Shown here piece after piece: positions 37,857-47,221 of a DNA stretch of 64,000 nucleotides. A program made the position numbers and the translations under genes. How positions within the stretch are numbered: the stretch's first letter is position 1; every line of letters begins with the position of its first letter. This stretch comes from Muricoccus harenae (GTDB taxonomy: Bacteria; Pseudomonadota; Alphaproteobacteria; Acetobacterales; Acetobacteraceae): the NCBI RefSeq assembly GCF_009848505.1, contig NZ_WWDL01000007.1, forward strand, positions 62,001 to 126,000. The letters are read 5' to 3'. Under the pieces are notes generated by a model. It made no database searches. It saw only the letters and a list, made by a program, of their open reading frames with translations, and had not been told where the DNA came from.

Positions 37857-38579
37857 CTAACCGGATGGGCGTGCCCAGCGGATGGAGGCAAGCGCCAGGG
37901 CCTCGATCGTGTCGATGACTGGGAAGGGCTGGGCGGGGCCGGCTGCGATGCCGAGGGGAATCTCGGTGCAGCCGAGCACCACGGCGCGGGCTCCCCGGGC
38001 GGCGAGGGCCTGAGCGGCCGCGGCCAGCGGGGCATGGGATTCGGCCACGCGGTTGGCCTTCACCAGGGCGATGCCGGGTGAGACCAAGCGGGCCATTTCC
38101 TCCTCGGTCGGGACCGAGACCTCCCAGCCATTCCCGCGCAGCCCGTTCTGATAGAGCCCCATGGCGAGGGTGGCGGCTGTGCCCATGACACCGATGGGGC
38201 CGGGGCCGATGCCCTGGACGCGCAGCGCATCGGCGGCGGCCTCGACGATGTCGAGGACGGGCAGGCGGGTGGCGGCGCGCATGCCGTCGATCCATCCATG
38301 GGCGGTGTTGCAGGGGATGGCGATGGCTCCGCAGCCGGCGGCTTCCAGCCCGCGTATGCCGCGGATGAGGGCAGGCAGGGGGTCTGGGCCGCACCCCTGG
38401 CGCGCCGCGGTGCGGTCAGGCACGCGGGGGTCGGACCAGAGGATGGTGGGGATATGGTCCTGGTCCCGCTCGGCCGGGGTCAGGAGGGTGAGCTGGCGCA
38501 TGAACTCGGCGCTGGCCAAGGGGCCCATGCCGCCGAGGACGCCCAGGATCCTGTCGCCCTGCATTTTTTCATTCGCCAT
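37857..38579 (-). CDS. Aspartate/glutamate racemase family protein
   Basis: A cofactor-independent amino-acid racemase of 240 residues. The two catalytic cysteines are visible in AIAIPCNTAHGW and ARAVVLGCTEIPLG, and the N-terminus ILGVLGGMGPLASAEF is that of the YgeA/aspartate racemase subgroup. The start at 38579 overlaps the stop of the upstream TauE gene by one base (TGATG), so the two are coupled. The substrate is not determined. A possible operon partner is the TauE exporter, an unusual pairing. Confidence 0.88.
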   Translation of the reverse strand: MANEKMQGDRILGVLGGMGPLASAEFMRQLTLLTPAERDQDHIPTILWSDPRVPDRTAARQGCGPDPLPALIRGIRGLEAAGCGAIAIPCNTAHGWIDGMRAATRLPVLDIVEAAADALRVQGIGPGPIGVMGTAATLAMGLYQNGLRGNGWEVSVPTEEEMARLVSPGIALVKANRVAESHAPLAAAAQALAARGARAVVLGCTEIPLGIAAGPAQPFPVIDTIEALALASIRWARPSG

Positions 38580-39337
38580 CAGGAAAGCCCGTCCCAGACC
38601 AGTTTTGCGCCGGTGATCGCCAGCAGCACATAGACCACGTTGTAGAAGGTTCTGTCCGTGATCCGCCGCTGGAGCCAGATGCCGAAATAGACGCCGATGG
38701 GGGCGACCGGGACAAGGAGGAGGCTGGTGAGGATGTTGGTCCAGTCGAGCAGGCCGAGGCCCCAGTAGGGCAGGAGCTTCGTGTAGTTCATCACCCCGAA
38801 GAAGACGGTGGTGGTGGCGGCCAGCTTCTGGCGGTCGAGCCGCAGCGGATAGAGATAGATGGCCAGCGGCGGTCCGCCGGAATGGGCGAGGGTGCTGGTC
38901 AGGCCCGAGGCCGCGCCGCAGATCCAGGCCTTGATGCGGTTGGGGGCGGCGGGGGGCGGCAGCAGGCCGCGCAGGCGCTGCCAGAGGGAGCGGGCGAGGA
39001 AGCCCAGCGTCAGCAGCCCGAGGAGCAGGCTGATGCCCTGGGCGGAGAAGAGGCCGAAGGCGAGGGAGCCGATGGCGATGCCGAGGATGCCGGATGGCAG
39101 GAGGGCGCGCATCTCCCGCGTGCTCCATTTCCCCCACCAGGCGCGCAGCCCGGCGACATCCATGACGCAGAGAACGGGCAGGGCGATTCCGGCCGCCTGC
39201 GGGGCGGGCACGAGGGTAGCCATGAGCGGGACCGCCACGTTGCCGGCGCCGGAGGCGAAGCCGCCCTTGCTGATTCCGTTGATCAGGAAGCCCGGTACGG
39301 CAAGGGCGTAGAACCAGGGATCGGTGATGAGCGGCAC
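38579..39337 (-). CDS. TauE/SafE family anion exporter (first copy)
   Basis: An inner-membrane protein of 252 residues with about eight helices, of the TauE/SafE (DUF81) family, which moves sulfite, sulfoacetate or related anions. It has the N-terminal half motif GISKGGFASGAGNVAVPLMA and the repeat GLTSTLAHSGGPPLAIYL in the second half. It is divergent from a second TauE gene with about 140 bp between and coupled to the racemase gene. The transported anion is unknown. Confidence 0.88.
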   Translation of the reverse strand: MPLITDPWFYALAVPGFLINGISKGGFASGAGNVAVPLMATLVPAPQAAGIALPVLCVMDVAGLRAWWGKWSTREMRALLPSGILGIAIGSLAFGLFSAQGISLLLGLLTLGFLARSLWQRLRGLLPPPAAPNRIKAWICGAASGLTSTLAHSGGPPLAIYLYPLRLDRQKLAATTTVFFGVMNYTKLLPYWGLGLLDWTNILTSLLLVPVAPIGVYFGIWLQRRITDRTFYNVVYVLLAITGAKLVWDGLS

Positions 39338-39480
39338 GGGACGGAGGATGCTCCGGACCGTCCGGTGGCGCCAGCCTCCCCCCTGACAGGTGCCGCGTTC
39401 CGGCCTACAGCCGGCCTCGCGGCTCTTCCGGCCGACGCATTCCTTCCACGCCTTTCCCCACCACTGCCCAGGACCTGCCC

Positions 39481-40311
39481 ATGGACCATATGCATGACCC
39501 TGTCTGGATCGCCGCCCTGGCGGCGGTGATGGCGGCGACGGGGCTGGTTTCAGGCACGTTGGCGGGGTTGCTGGGGGTTGGAGGCGGCATCGTCATCGTG
39601 CCGGTGCTGTTCAACGTGTTTCCCTTCCTCTCCATCCCGGAAGTGATCCAGATGAAGCTGGCGGTCGGGACCTCGCTGGCCACCATCATCCCTACTTCGA
39701 TCCAATCGGCCCGCAAGCACCATGCGAGAGGGGCGATGGACGTGCCCCTGCTGAAGGCGATGATCCCCTCGCTGATCATCGGCGTGGCGATCGGCACGGT
39801 GATCGCGATCTGGGTGAAGGGATCGACCCTGACGGCGGTCTTTGCCGTGATCGCGCTGCTGGTGGCGCTGAACATGGGCTTCACCGGGGTGGATGCGCGG
39901 CTACGGGAAAGCTTCCCGACCGGCTTCCTGCGGCAGGTTCTCGGTGTCTTCATCGGCGGCGTCTCGGCCATGATGGGCATCGGCGGCGGCACGGTGGGCG
40001 TGCCGCTGATGAACATGTTCGGCACGCCGATCCGCTCGGCGGTGGCCACGGCCTCGGCCTTCGGGATCGTCATCGCCATCCCGGCCACCATCGGCTTCAT
40101 CTATGCGGGCTGGGGCGATCCGCTGCTGCCTCCGGCTAGTCTGGGCTATGTGAACCTGATCGGCTTTGCGCTGATCGTGCCCTCCTCCATGCTGGCGACG
40201 CCCTGGGGGGTGCATCTGGCGCATACCATCCCGCCGCTGGCGCTGAAGCGGGCTTTCGCGGTGTTCCTGGCGATCACCTCGATCCGGATGATCTACTCCC
40301 TCGTCACCTGA
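39481..40311 (+). CDS. TauE/SafE family anion exporter (second copy)
   Basis: A paralogue of the neighbouring exporter, 276 residues with eight helices. Both internal repeat motifs are present: SGTLAGLLGVGGGIVIVPVLF and GGVSAMMGIGGGTVGVPLMNMFG. This GVGGG form is the more common TauE subtype, so the two copies are from different branches and not a recent duplication. It is followed by a short hairpin at 40312-40327. Confidence 0.9.
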   Translation: MDHMHDPVWIAALAAVMAATGLVSGTLAGLLGVGGGIVIVPVLFNVFPFLSIPEVIQMKLAVGTSLATIIPTSIQSARKHHARGAMDVPLLKAMIPSLIIGVAIGTVIAIWVKGSTLTAVFAVIALLVALNMGFTGVDARLRESFPTGFLRQVLGVFIGGVSAMMGIGGGTVGVPLMNMFGTPIRSAVATASAFGIVIAIPATIGFIYAGWGDPLLPPASLGYVNLIGFALIVPSSMLATPWGVHLAHTIPPLALKRAFAVFLAITSIRMIYSLVT

Positions 40312-40327
40312 CCCCCTTGCCAGGGGG
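40312..40327 (+). terminator. Short hairpin after the second TauE gene
   Basis: CCCCCT (40312-40317) pairs with AGGGGG (40322-40327) around TGCC, starting directly after the TauE stop. There is no T-run. Weak termination is possible. Confidence 0.4.
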
Positions 40328-40373
40328 ACGCGGACAGGGTTGAACCCGCCCCCTTTTCGCGGAGGGGCCGGCC

Positions 40374-41621
40374 ATGCGACCCGTCATCGGCATCGATTTC
40401 GGCACCACCAACAGCGTCGTCACCGCGCTCCGTGCCAATGGGGAGGCGGTGACGCTGCGGCATGACACGGGGGAAGTGTTCCGCTCTCTCCTGTGCTTCT
40501 GGTCCGACCCGCGCGGCGGGGCGTTGCGCCATGCGGCGGGGCCGGCGGCGATCGAGGCCTATCTCGACGAGCCGCTGGCCAGCCGCCTCATCATGTCGAT
40601 GAAGAGCTATCTGGCGCAGAAGAGCTTCACCGAAACGCGGATCATGGGCCGGCGCTGGACGCTGGAATCCCTCATCGCCCTGTTCCTGCGGGAGCTGCTG
40701 GCGCCCTTCGGATCGGAGATGGAGGGCGCCAGGGTGGTGGTGGGCCGGCCGGTGCGCTTCGTGGGGGATCGGGCGGACGATGACTTCGGGGAGGCGCGGC
40801 TGCGTCAGGGCTTCGCCGGTGCCGGGCTGCCCGATGTGACCGTGGCACTGGAGCCGGCGGCGGCCGGGCACCGCTTCGCCAGCGGGATCGGGCGGCCGGC
40901 AACGGTGCTGGTGGGGGATTTTGGCGGCGGCACGAGCGACTTCTCCCTGCTGCGCTTCGATCCCGGCCCGCCGCGGCGCGTGGCGGCGCTGGGCCATGCC
41001 GGGGTGGGCCTGGCCGGGGATGCCTTCGACACGCGGATCATCGACCATGTCGTCTCGCCGCTGCTGGGCAAGGGCGGGGAATATTCGGTGATGGGCAAGA
41101 AGCTGCCGATTCCGCCCGCCTGGTATGCGAGCTTCGCCCGCTGGCACCAGCTGCCGCTCATGCGTGGGCCAAAGACGCTGCGCGAGATCGGGGAGGTGGC
41201 CCGCACTGCCGATCATCCGGAGCGGCTGCGCCATCTGGTGCGGCTGATCGAGGACGAGGCGGGTTATGCGCTGTATCGCGCGGTGTCCTCGGCCAAGGCG
41301 GCGCTGTCCTCGGCGGAGGAGGCGGTGCTGTCCTTCCAGCACGAGGATTTCAGCATCGAGTCGCGGATCGCGCGGGCGGATTTCGAGGCCTGGATCGCGC
41401 CGGACCTGGCCCGGATGGAGGCGGCGGTGGAGGCCGCCCTGGCCGATGCCGGGATCGGGGCCGATGCGGTGGACCGGGTGTTCCTGACCGGCGGCACCTC
41501 GCTCGTGCCCGCCGTGCGCGCGCTGTTCGCCCGCCGCTTTGGGGAGGAGCGGATCTTCGGCGGCGGCGAGTTCGTCTCCGTGGCCGAGGGGCTGGCGCTG
41601 ATGGGGCGGGAGGAAAGCTGA
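40374..41621 (+). CDS. Hsp70-family protein, YegD-like
   Basis: An actin-fold ATPase of 415 residues. The phosphate and adenosine loops are intact: VIGIDFGTTNSVV, VLVGDFGGGTSDFSLL, and FLTGGTSLVPAVRALF. It lacks the C-terminal substrate-binding domain of DnaK, and the length and LVGDFGGGTSDF form fit the YegD subgroup, whose client and role are unknown. ATG 40374 follows GGAGGGGCCGGCC. It is monocistronic. Confidence 0.88.
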   Translation: MRPVIGIDFGTTNSVVTALRANGEAVTLRHDTGEVFRSLLCFWSDPRGGALRHAAGPAAIEAYLDEPLASRLIMSMKSYLAQKSFTETRIMGRRWTLESLIALFLRELLAPFGSEMEGARVVVGRPVRFVGDRADDDFGEARLRQGFAGAGLPDVTVALEPAAAGHRFASGIGRPATVLVGDFGGGTSDFSLLRFDPGPPRRVAALGHAGVGLAGDAFDTRIIDHVVSPLLGKGGEYSVMGKKLPIPPAWYASFARWHQLPLMRGPKTLREIGEVARTADHPERLRHLVRLIEDEAGYALYRAVSSAKAALSSAEEAVLSFQHEDFSIESRIARADFEAWIAPDLARMEAAVEAALADAGIGADAVDRVFLTGGTSLVPAVRALFARRFGEERIFGGGEFVSVAEGLALMGREES

Positions 41622-41628
41622 GCCGGCT

Positions 41629-41712
41629 TCAGGATCGGGCACGGCCGCGCATGTAGCGGCGTTCCGGGCGATAGCGGAGGCGGCGGAGGAAGAGGCGGAA
41701 TCGGTCGAGCAT
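41629..41712 (-). CDS. Possible 27-aa arginine-rich peptide
   Basis: A 27-codon frame (MLDRFRLFLRRLRYRPERR...) from ATG 41712 ends 8 bp from the convergent Hsp70 stop. One third of its residues are Arg. There is no clear Shine-Dalgarno. It may be a real small basic protein or a chance frame in GC-rich DNA. The remaining stretch, 41713-42045, shows nothing else except room for the rpmJ promoter. Confidence 0.25.
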   Translation of the reverse strand: MLDRFRLFLRRLRYRPERRYMRGRARS

Positions 41713-42045
41713 GGCGGGTCCCGTCTGGCTGGCCCACCCTGCGGGCCAGGTCTTTCGGGAACGTAAGCAGGCGGCGTCGGATGCCGGCGGGCCCGGTAGA
41801 TCCGTGTGGGATCGAGTCCATTTTCGAGACGTTTTTGGAGGCGTTTCGGATAGGCTGGGCGGGACTCGGGCAGGCTGGCTACTGCCGATCGGTGGGGACG
41901 GCCGCCGGCCACGCGTGGCGCCGTGCAGGGTGGCGAAGGTTGACCCATGCGGGTCCTGCCCATATACCGCCGCCTCCTTCCGGGGGACGGCCACGTCGCC
42001 CCGCCCCCTCATGCCTTGCCCAGGCACTGTCACCAGGCTGGACCC

Positions 42046-42171
42046 ATGAAGATCCGTAATTCCCTCAAGACCGCCAAGACGCGCGACAAGAACTGCGTGG
42101 TGGTGCGCCGCCGCGGGCGCCTCTACGTGCTGAACAAGAAGAACCCCCGCCTGAAGGCCCGCCAGGGCTGA
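42046..42171 (+). CDS. rpmJ: 50S ribosomal protein L36 (zinc-independent form)
   Basis: The 41-residue L36 of the alphaproteobacterial type. [25 protein letters not shown], read as two adjoining blocks, and the end [12 protein letters not shown] are diagnostic. Only one Cys is present, so the four-ligand zinc ribbon of classic L36 is absent (C-minus form). It is a stand-alone gene. A strong terminator follows about 100 bp downstream. Confidence 0.96.
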   Translation: MKIRNSLKTAKTRDKNCVVVRRRGRLYVLNKKNPRLKARQG

Positions 42172-42268
42172 GGGCGCTCGCCGGCCCTTCGGGGCTGGCG
42201 GCGCGACCGGTACGCGGCGCTTCCTGCGCCGTCCCGGCTATCCCGCCTGGGCAGGGTTCGATGCGTCG

Positions 42269-42298
42269 CCGCCGGGGGGGGCTCCCCCGGCGGTTTTT
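42269..42298 (+). terminator. Rho-independent terminator after rpmJ
   Basis: CCGCCGGGGG (42269-42278) pairs with CCCCCGGCGG (42284-42293) around GGGCT, and five T follow. A second hairpin without T-run lies at about 42191-42210 between rpmJ and this one. Confidence 0.85.
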
Positions 42299-42437
42299 CG
42301 CATTTCAGCTATACGCAGATCCTTGGGGCGTCATGGGTGACATCGGCATCAAATCTGCCATGATGCAACCAGAACGTGCAGAAGGCCGCTTTCTTGGAAT
42401 CGATCTGCACCAAGGGGTTGTGGTGGGGACGGGGATA

Positions 42438-44477
42438 GTGGCCGAATCCACTCCAGCCTCCCTGGCTAGCGAACCGGCGCCCCGTGGGCAGCGCCGCGCC
42501 GCGTTGGTGCTCTGCTTCCTGGCGATCGTCGCGACCCTGTGCCTGCTGCCCGTGGCCGCCCAGCCGGGGCCGGTGTTGCCTGGCTTCGTTCTCGTTAACC
42601 AGACGGCGCTCGTCGTGGCCTATGGGCTGGGTGCCTGGGTGCTCTTCGCTCAGTTCCGGCGGGCACGCTCGCTGCCGCTGCTGCTCATTGCGGGCGGCAC
42701 GCTCTACACCGCCGCCATCGTCCTGCTGCATCTGCTGAGCTTCCCAGGGCTGGTGGCGAATGGCCGCGTGCTCGGGAACGGGCCGCATACCACGACCTGG
42801 CTCTGGACCTTCTGGCATTTCGGCCCCCCTGCCTGCGCTCTGGCCTATGCGCTGGCGCTGCGCGGCGGGAAGCCACTGGTGGTCAGGCCGCCGGTCGGCC
42901 GGGTAGCCTCCGCCGTGGCAGTGCTGTTGGCCCTGGCGGCCGCCGGAGGCGCGGCCCTGATCGCGACCTGGGGGCTGCCCTGGCTGCCGGACCTGGCGGC
43001 GGGGGATGATTTCTGGGTGCTGACCACTTCGGGCGTGGGGCCGGCGTTGCAGGTGCTGACGGTGCTGGCCCTGCTTCTCGTCTGGCGCGCGACGCGGGGC
43101 CGGCAGACGGTGCTCGACCTCTGGATCACCGTCTCCCTTGTCCTGCTGGTGCTGGACAACTTCCTCACGCTGAGCGGTGCAACACGCGGCTCGGTCGGCT
43201 GGTATGTGGGGCGGATTGAGGCACTGGTCTCGGCCTTCGTTATCCTCTGGGCCTATCTGCACGAGGTCGATGCGCTGCGCATCCGGGCGGAGGCTTCCGC
43301 CGAGGAGGCGGCGCGGGCCGGGGCGGCGCTGCGCCAGGCGCAGAAGTTGGAGGCGGTGGGTCGGCTGACCGGCGGCATCGCGCATGACTTCAACAACCTG
43401 CTGATGGTCGTCACCAGCGGCTTCGACATGATCCGCCGGCGGCCTCAGGACCATGCGCGGGTGATGAAGCTGGCGGATGCCGGGCTGGAGGCGGCGCAGC
43501 GCGGGGCACGGCTGACGCGACAGTTGCTGACCTTCGCGCGGCGGCAGAATCTGCGGCCGGAGACGATGAACCTGAACGTCGCGCTGCTGGATTTCGAGCC
43601 GCTGACGCGGCGGGCGCTGGGGGAGACGGTGGCGCTCGAGCTGTCGCTGCATCCGGCGCTGCACCCGACGCGGATCGACCCAGGCGAGTTCGAGGCGGCG
43701 GTGCTCAACCTCGTCGTCAATGCGCGGGACGCCATGCCGCCGCAGGGCGGCCGGATCACCATCGGGACACGCAACGTGGCGCTGGGGCGCGGTTCTCGCC
43801 TGACGCCAGCGGGGCTGTCGCCGGGCCATTTCGTGGTGGTTTCGGTCTCCGATGATGGTTGCGGCATGGACGAGGCGACGCGCGCCCAGGCTTTCGAGCC
43901 CTTCTTCACCACCAAGGAGTTCGGTAAGGGGTCCGGCCTGGGGCTGAGCCAGGTCTACGGCTTTGCGCGGGCCTCGGGCGGGGAGGTGGAGATTGCCTCG
44001 GCGCTCGGTCGTGGCACGGTTGTCGAGATCTGGCTGCCGCGCGCGGAAAGCGTCCAGCCGGTCGTTCCGGTCAGTACTGGCGTGACCTCTCAGCTGCGGC
44101 GGGCCGAGGCGGGCGAGACGGTGCTGGCGGTGGAGGATGAGCCGGCGGTGCTGGCCGTCGTGGTCGAGAATCTCACCGACTTGGGCTACCGGGTGCTGGC
44201 GGCACGCGACGCCTCGGAGGCGCTGGAGCGGCTGCGGGGCGAGGAACGGGTGGATATCCTGTTCTCGGATGTGGTGATGCCGGGCGGGATGAATGGCGTG
44301 CAGCTGGCGGTGGAGGCGGAGCGGCTGCGGCCCGGGCTGCGGGTGCTGCTCACATCGGGCTATACCGACGAGGCGTTGGGCGAGCACAGCGTGCCGGTGG
44401 ACGTGCCGATCCTGACCAAGCCCTATCGGCGGGAGGAGTTGGCCGAGCGGCTGAAGGTGGCGCGGCAAGCGGGTTGA
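42438..44477 (+). CDS. Membrane-bound hybrid histidine kinase (MASE-type sensor)
   Basis: An integral-membrane hybrid kinase, about 679 residues from GTG 42438. The N-terminal ~280 residues form about eight helices, like a MASE4-type membrane sensor. Then comes a HisKA domain with LEAVGRLTGGIAHDFNNLL, an ATPase domain (VLNLVVNARDAMPP, DDGCGMDEATR, GKGSGLGLSQVYGFA), and a C-terminal receiver domain with phospho-Asp in DILFSDVVMPGG and Lys in LTKPYRREE. The start is unsure: ATG 42333 or 42360 would add up to 35 residues. It ends 68 bp before glcD; whether it regulates that operon is unknown. Confidence 0.9.
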   Translation: MAESTPASLASEPAPRGQRRAALVLCFLAIVATLCLLPVAAQPGPVLPGFVLVNQTALVVAYGLGAWVLFAQFRRARSLPLLLIAGGTLYTAAIVLLHLLSFPGLVANGRVLGNGPHTTTWLWTFWHFGPPACALAYALALRGGKPLVVRPPVGRVASAVAVLLALAAAGGAALIATWGLPWLPDLAAGDDFWVLTTSGVGPALQVLTVLALLLVWRATRGRQTVLDLWITVSLVLLVLDNFLTLSGATRGSVGWYVGRIEALVSAFVILWAYLHEVDALRIRAEASAEEAARAGAALRQAQKLEAVGRLTGGIAHDFNNLLMVVTSGFDMIRRRPQDHARVMKLADAGLEAAQRGARLTRQLLTFARRQNLRPETMNLNVALLDFEPLTRRALGETVALELSLHPALHPTRIDPGEFEAAVLNLVVNARDAMPPQGGRITIGTRNVALGRGSRLTPAGLSPGHFVVVSVSDDGCGMDEATRAQAFEPFFTTKEFGKGSGLGLSQVYGFARASGGEVEIASALGRGTVVEIWLPRAESVQPVVPVSTGVTSQLRRAEAGETVLAVEDEPAVLAVVVENLTDLGYRVLAARDASEALERLRGEERVDILFSDVVMPGGMNGVQLAVEAERLRPGLRVLLTSGYTDEALGEHSVPVDVPILTKPYRREELAERLKVARQAG

Positions 44478-44544
44478 GTGCCCTGCGCGCGCTTGCCCTG
44501 CAGGGCCGGCGATCCCATCCTGCGCCTCAGCCGGAGGAACACCC

Positions 44545-46002
44545 ATGATCGCCCTGCCCGCACCGAAACCCGATGTGCTGGGCCGCCGCCAGGAGATCCT
44601 GGCCGGGCTGCGCGCCCTCGTCCCGGGGGATGGCGTGATCTCCGAGGCGCTGCGGCTGCGGCCCTATGAGACGGATGGGCTTTCGGCTTACCGGCAGCCG
44701 CCGCTGGCGGTGGTGCTGCCGACCTCTACGGCGCAGGTGGCCGCCGTGCTGCGCTTCTGCCACGAGAATGGCGTGCGGGTCGTGCCGCGCGGGGCCGGGA
44801 CCAGCCTTTCGGGCGGTGCCCTGCCGCTGGCTGATGCCGTGGTGATCGGGATGATGCGGATGAACCGCATCCTGGATGTGTCCCTCGCGGACCGGCTGGC
44901 GGTGGTGGAGGCCGGGGTCACCAATCTCGGGATCACCAAGGCGGTGGAGGCGGACGGATTCTTCTACGCGCCCGATCCGTCCTCCCAGCTCGCCTGCATG
45001 ATCGGCGGCAACGTGATGATGAATTCGGGCGGCGCGCATTGCCTGAAATACGGGGTGACGGCGAACAACCTGCTCGGCGTGAAGTTCGTCACCATCGAGG
45101 GCGAAGTGATCGATATCGGCGGCACGCATCTGGATGCGGCCGGCTATGACTGGCTTGGCATCATCACCGGCAGCGAGGGGCAGCTCGGCATCGTGACCGA
45201 GGTGACGGTGCGCATCCTGCGCGCGGCCGAGGGGCAGCGGGCGATGCTGGCGGCCTTCGGCGGGATCGAGGTGGCCGGCGCTGCGGTGGATGCCATCATG
45301 GCTTCGGGCGTGATCCCGGTGGCGCTGGAATTCATGGACAAGCCCTGCATCCATGCCTGCGAGGCCTTCGCCCATGCAGGCTATCCGCTGGATGCGGAGG
45401 CGATGCTGATCATCGAGGTGGAGGGCAGCCTGGAGGAGCAGGACGCGCTTCTCTCCAAGATCCGCGACATCTGCGCGCGCTTCGATCCGATCTCCACGCG
45501 GGTGGCGACGAGCGCGGAGGAATCGCTGGCCATTTGGAAGGGCCGCAAGGGCGCGTTCGGGGCGGTGGGACGCATTTCGCCCGACTATCTCTGCATGGAC
45601 GGCACCATCCCGACGGGCGAGCTGCCGCATGTGCTGCGGCGGATCGGGGAGTTGAGCGAGGCTTACGAACTGGGCGTGGCGAATGTGTTTCATGCCGGGG
45701 ACGGGAACCTGCATCCGCTGATCATGTTCGACGCCAATGATCCGGAGAGCTTCCACAAGGCGGAGGCCTTCGGGGCAGATATCCTGAAGCTTTGTGTCGA
45801 GGTGGGCGGCTGCCTGACGGGGGAGCATGGCGTCGGCGTGGAGAAGCGCGACCTGATGGGCGTGCAGTTCACGCGGCCGGAGCTGGCGCAGCAGCGCCGC
45901 ATCAAGTCGGCCTTTGATCCGGAATGGCTGCTGAACCCGGCCAAGGTGTTCCCGCTGGAGGACAACCCGGCTCTCGGGCCCATCCTCGCCGCCACGGAAT
46001 GA
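44545..46002 (+). CDS. glcD: Glycolate oxidase subunit GlcD (FAD-linked)
   Basis: The FAD-binding catalytic subunit of glycolate oxidase, oxidising glycolate to glyoxylate, 485 residues. It has the PCMH-type FAD domain (RVVPRGAGTSLSGGALP, DPSSQLACMIGGNVMMNSGG) and the FAD-oxidase C-terminal domain ending in NVFHAGDGNLHPLI and GGCLTGEHGVGVEK. Its stop overlaps the glcE start (ATGA). Glyoxylate made here could feed the glyoxylate shunt (aceA is in the window). Confidence 0.95.
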   Translation: MIALPAPKPDVLGRRQEILAGLRALVPGDGVISEALRLRPYETDGLSAYRQPPLAVVLPTSTAQVAAVLRFCHENGVRVVPRGAGTSLSGGALPLADAVVIGMMRMNRILDVSLADRLAVVEAGVTNLGITKAVEADGFFYAPDPSSQLACMIGGNVMMNSGGAHCLKYGVTANNLLGVKFVTIEGEVIDIGGTHLDAAGYDWLGIITGSEGQLGIVTEVTVRILRAAEGQRAMLAAFGGIEVAGAAVDAIMASGVIPVALEFMDKPCIHACEAFAHAGYPLDAEAMLIIEVEGSLEEQDALLSKIRDICARFDPISTRVATSAEESLAIWKGRKGAFGAVGRISPDYLCMDGTIPTGELPHVLRRIGELSEAYELGVANVFHAGDGNLHPLIMFDANDPESFHKAEAFGADILKLCVEVGGCLTGEHGVGVEKRDLMGVQFTRPELAQQRRIKSAFDPEWLLNPAKVFPLEDNPALGPILAATE

Positions 46003-47198
46003 GTGCCGTGCTGGAGGTCCCGGACATGGCGCCGGGGACGGAGGAGGGGATTGCCACCGCGCTGCGCAACGCCGCCGCCCCGCTGGTGATCGAGGGGAAT
46101 GGCAGCAAGCGCGGCATGCTGCGGCCGGTGCAGGCGGCGCGTACCCTGTCCACCCGCAATCTGACAGGCATCACGCTGCAGCGGCCGCAGGAGATGGTGA
46201 TCTCGGCGCGTGCCGGGACGACCCTGCCGGAGATCGAGGCGGCGCTGGCCGCGCATGGCCAGATGCTGGTGGCCGAGCCGCCGGACCTGCGGGCGATGAT
46301 GGGGGTGGCCGAGGCGCCGCCGCCGACGATCGGCGGGCTGGTGGCGGCCAATCTCTCCGGCCCGCGCCGGATCACGGGCTTCGCGCTGCGCGACACGGTG
46401 CTGGGCATCCGCTTCGTGAACGGAGAGGGCGAGGTGCTGCGCTCCGGCGGACGGGTGCACAAGAACGTCACGGGGCTGGACCTGTGCAAGCTGCTGGCGG
46501 GCAGCCACGGCACGCTGGGCGTTATCACCGAGGTGACGCTGAAGGTGGGACCGCTGCCGGAGCGCACGGCCACGCTGGTGGTGCCGGTGGCGGATGAGGT
46601 TGCTGGGGTGGCGGCGCTCTCGGCGGGGCTGACGAGCCCTTATGGCGTCACCGGGGCGGCGATGCTGCCGGCGGGGATGTCGGCGGGCGGGATCGAGGGG
46701 CCGGCGGCGCTGCTGCGGCTGGAGGATGTCGAGGCTTCGGTGACCTATCGGACGGAGCGTCTGCGCGCGGCGCTTCCAGGAAGCCGGGTGGTGGAGGAGG
46801 TCGCATCACGCCGGCTGTGGAGCGCCATCCGCGACGTGGCGCCGCTGCACTCGCAGGCGGGCGAGGCGGTGTGGCGCGTCTCCGTACGGCCCTCCGCGGC
46901 GCCTGGTGTGGCGGCGGCGCTGCGCGGCGCCTTCGAGGCGCGGCTGCTGCTGGACTGGGGCGGCGGGCTGATCTGGGTGGCGGGGCCAGCCTCGGAGGAG
47001 ACGCATGCGGCGGTGATGGATGCGGCGCGGGATGCCGGGGGCGTCTTCACCCTGTTCCGCGCCCCTGAGCCGCTGCGCGCGGTGCTGCCCGCCATGCCCG
47101 CGGAGGTGCCGGCCCTGGCCGCGCTCTCCGCGCGGGTGAAGGCGGCATTGGATCCTGCGGGGCGGCTGAACCCCGGACGGATGCGGCCCGGACTTTAG
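45999..47198 (+). CDS. glcE: Glycolate oxidase subunit GlcE (FAD-binding)
   Basis: The second FAD-binding subunit of glycolate oxidase, 399 residues. Family segments seen: LVIEGNGSKRGMLRPV, PEMVISARAGTTLPEIEAAL in varied form (QRPQEMVISARAGTTL), EAPPPTIGGLVAANLSGPRR and GRVHKNVTGLDLCKLLAGS. ATG 45999 overlaps the glcD stop by 4 nt. The expected third gene, glcF (iron-sulfur subunit), does not follow; instead a 17-bp tandem repeat begins 6 bp after the stop. Confidence 0.93.
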   Translation: MSAVLEVPDMAPGTEEGIATALRNAAAPLVIEGNGSKRGMLRPVQAARTLSTRNLTGITLQRPQEMVISARAGTTLPEIEAALAAHGQMLVAEPPDLRAMMGVAEAPPPTIGGLVAANLSGPRRITGFALRDTVLGIRFVNGEGEVLRSGGRVHKNVTGLDLCKLLAGSHGTLGVITEVTLKVGPLPERTATLVVPVADEVAGVAALSAGLTSPYGVTGAAMLPAGMSAGGIEGPAALLRLEDVEASVTYRTERLRAALPGSRVVEEVASRRLWSAIRDVAPLHSQAGEAVWRVSVRPSAAPGVAAALRGAFEARLLLDWGGGLIWVAGPASEETHAAVMDAARDAGGVFTLFRAPEPLRAVLPAMPAEVPALAALSARVKAALDPAGRLNPGRMRPGL

Positions 47199-47221
47199 CC
47201 CGGAGCTGAGATCACCGGGCT
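47197..47221 (+). terminator. Hairpin at the glcE stop
   Basis: AGCCCGG (47197-47203, overlapping the stop codon) pairs with CCGGGCT (47215-47221), the latter belonging to the first tandem repeat unit. There is no T-run. It could end the glcDE transcript, and every later unit repeats the right arm. Confidence 0.4.

Noticed and set aside
42191-42210. Terminator directly after rpmJ
   Set aside because: A hairpin exists but no T-run follows; the better terminator is at 42269-42298.
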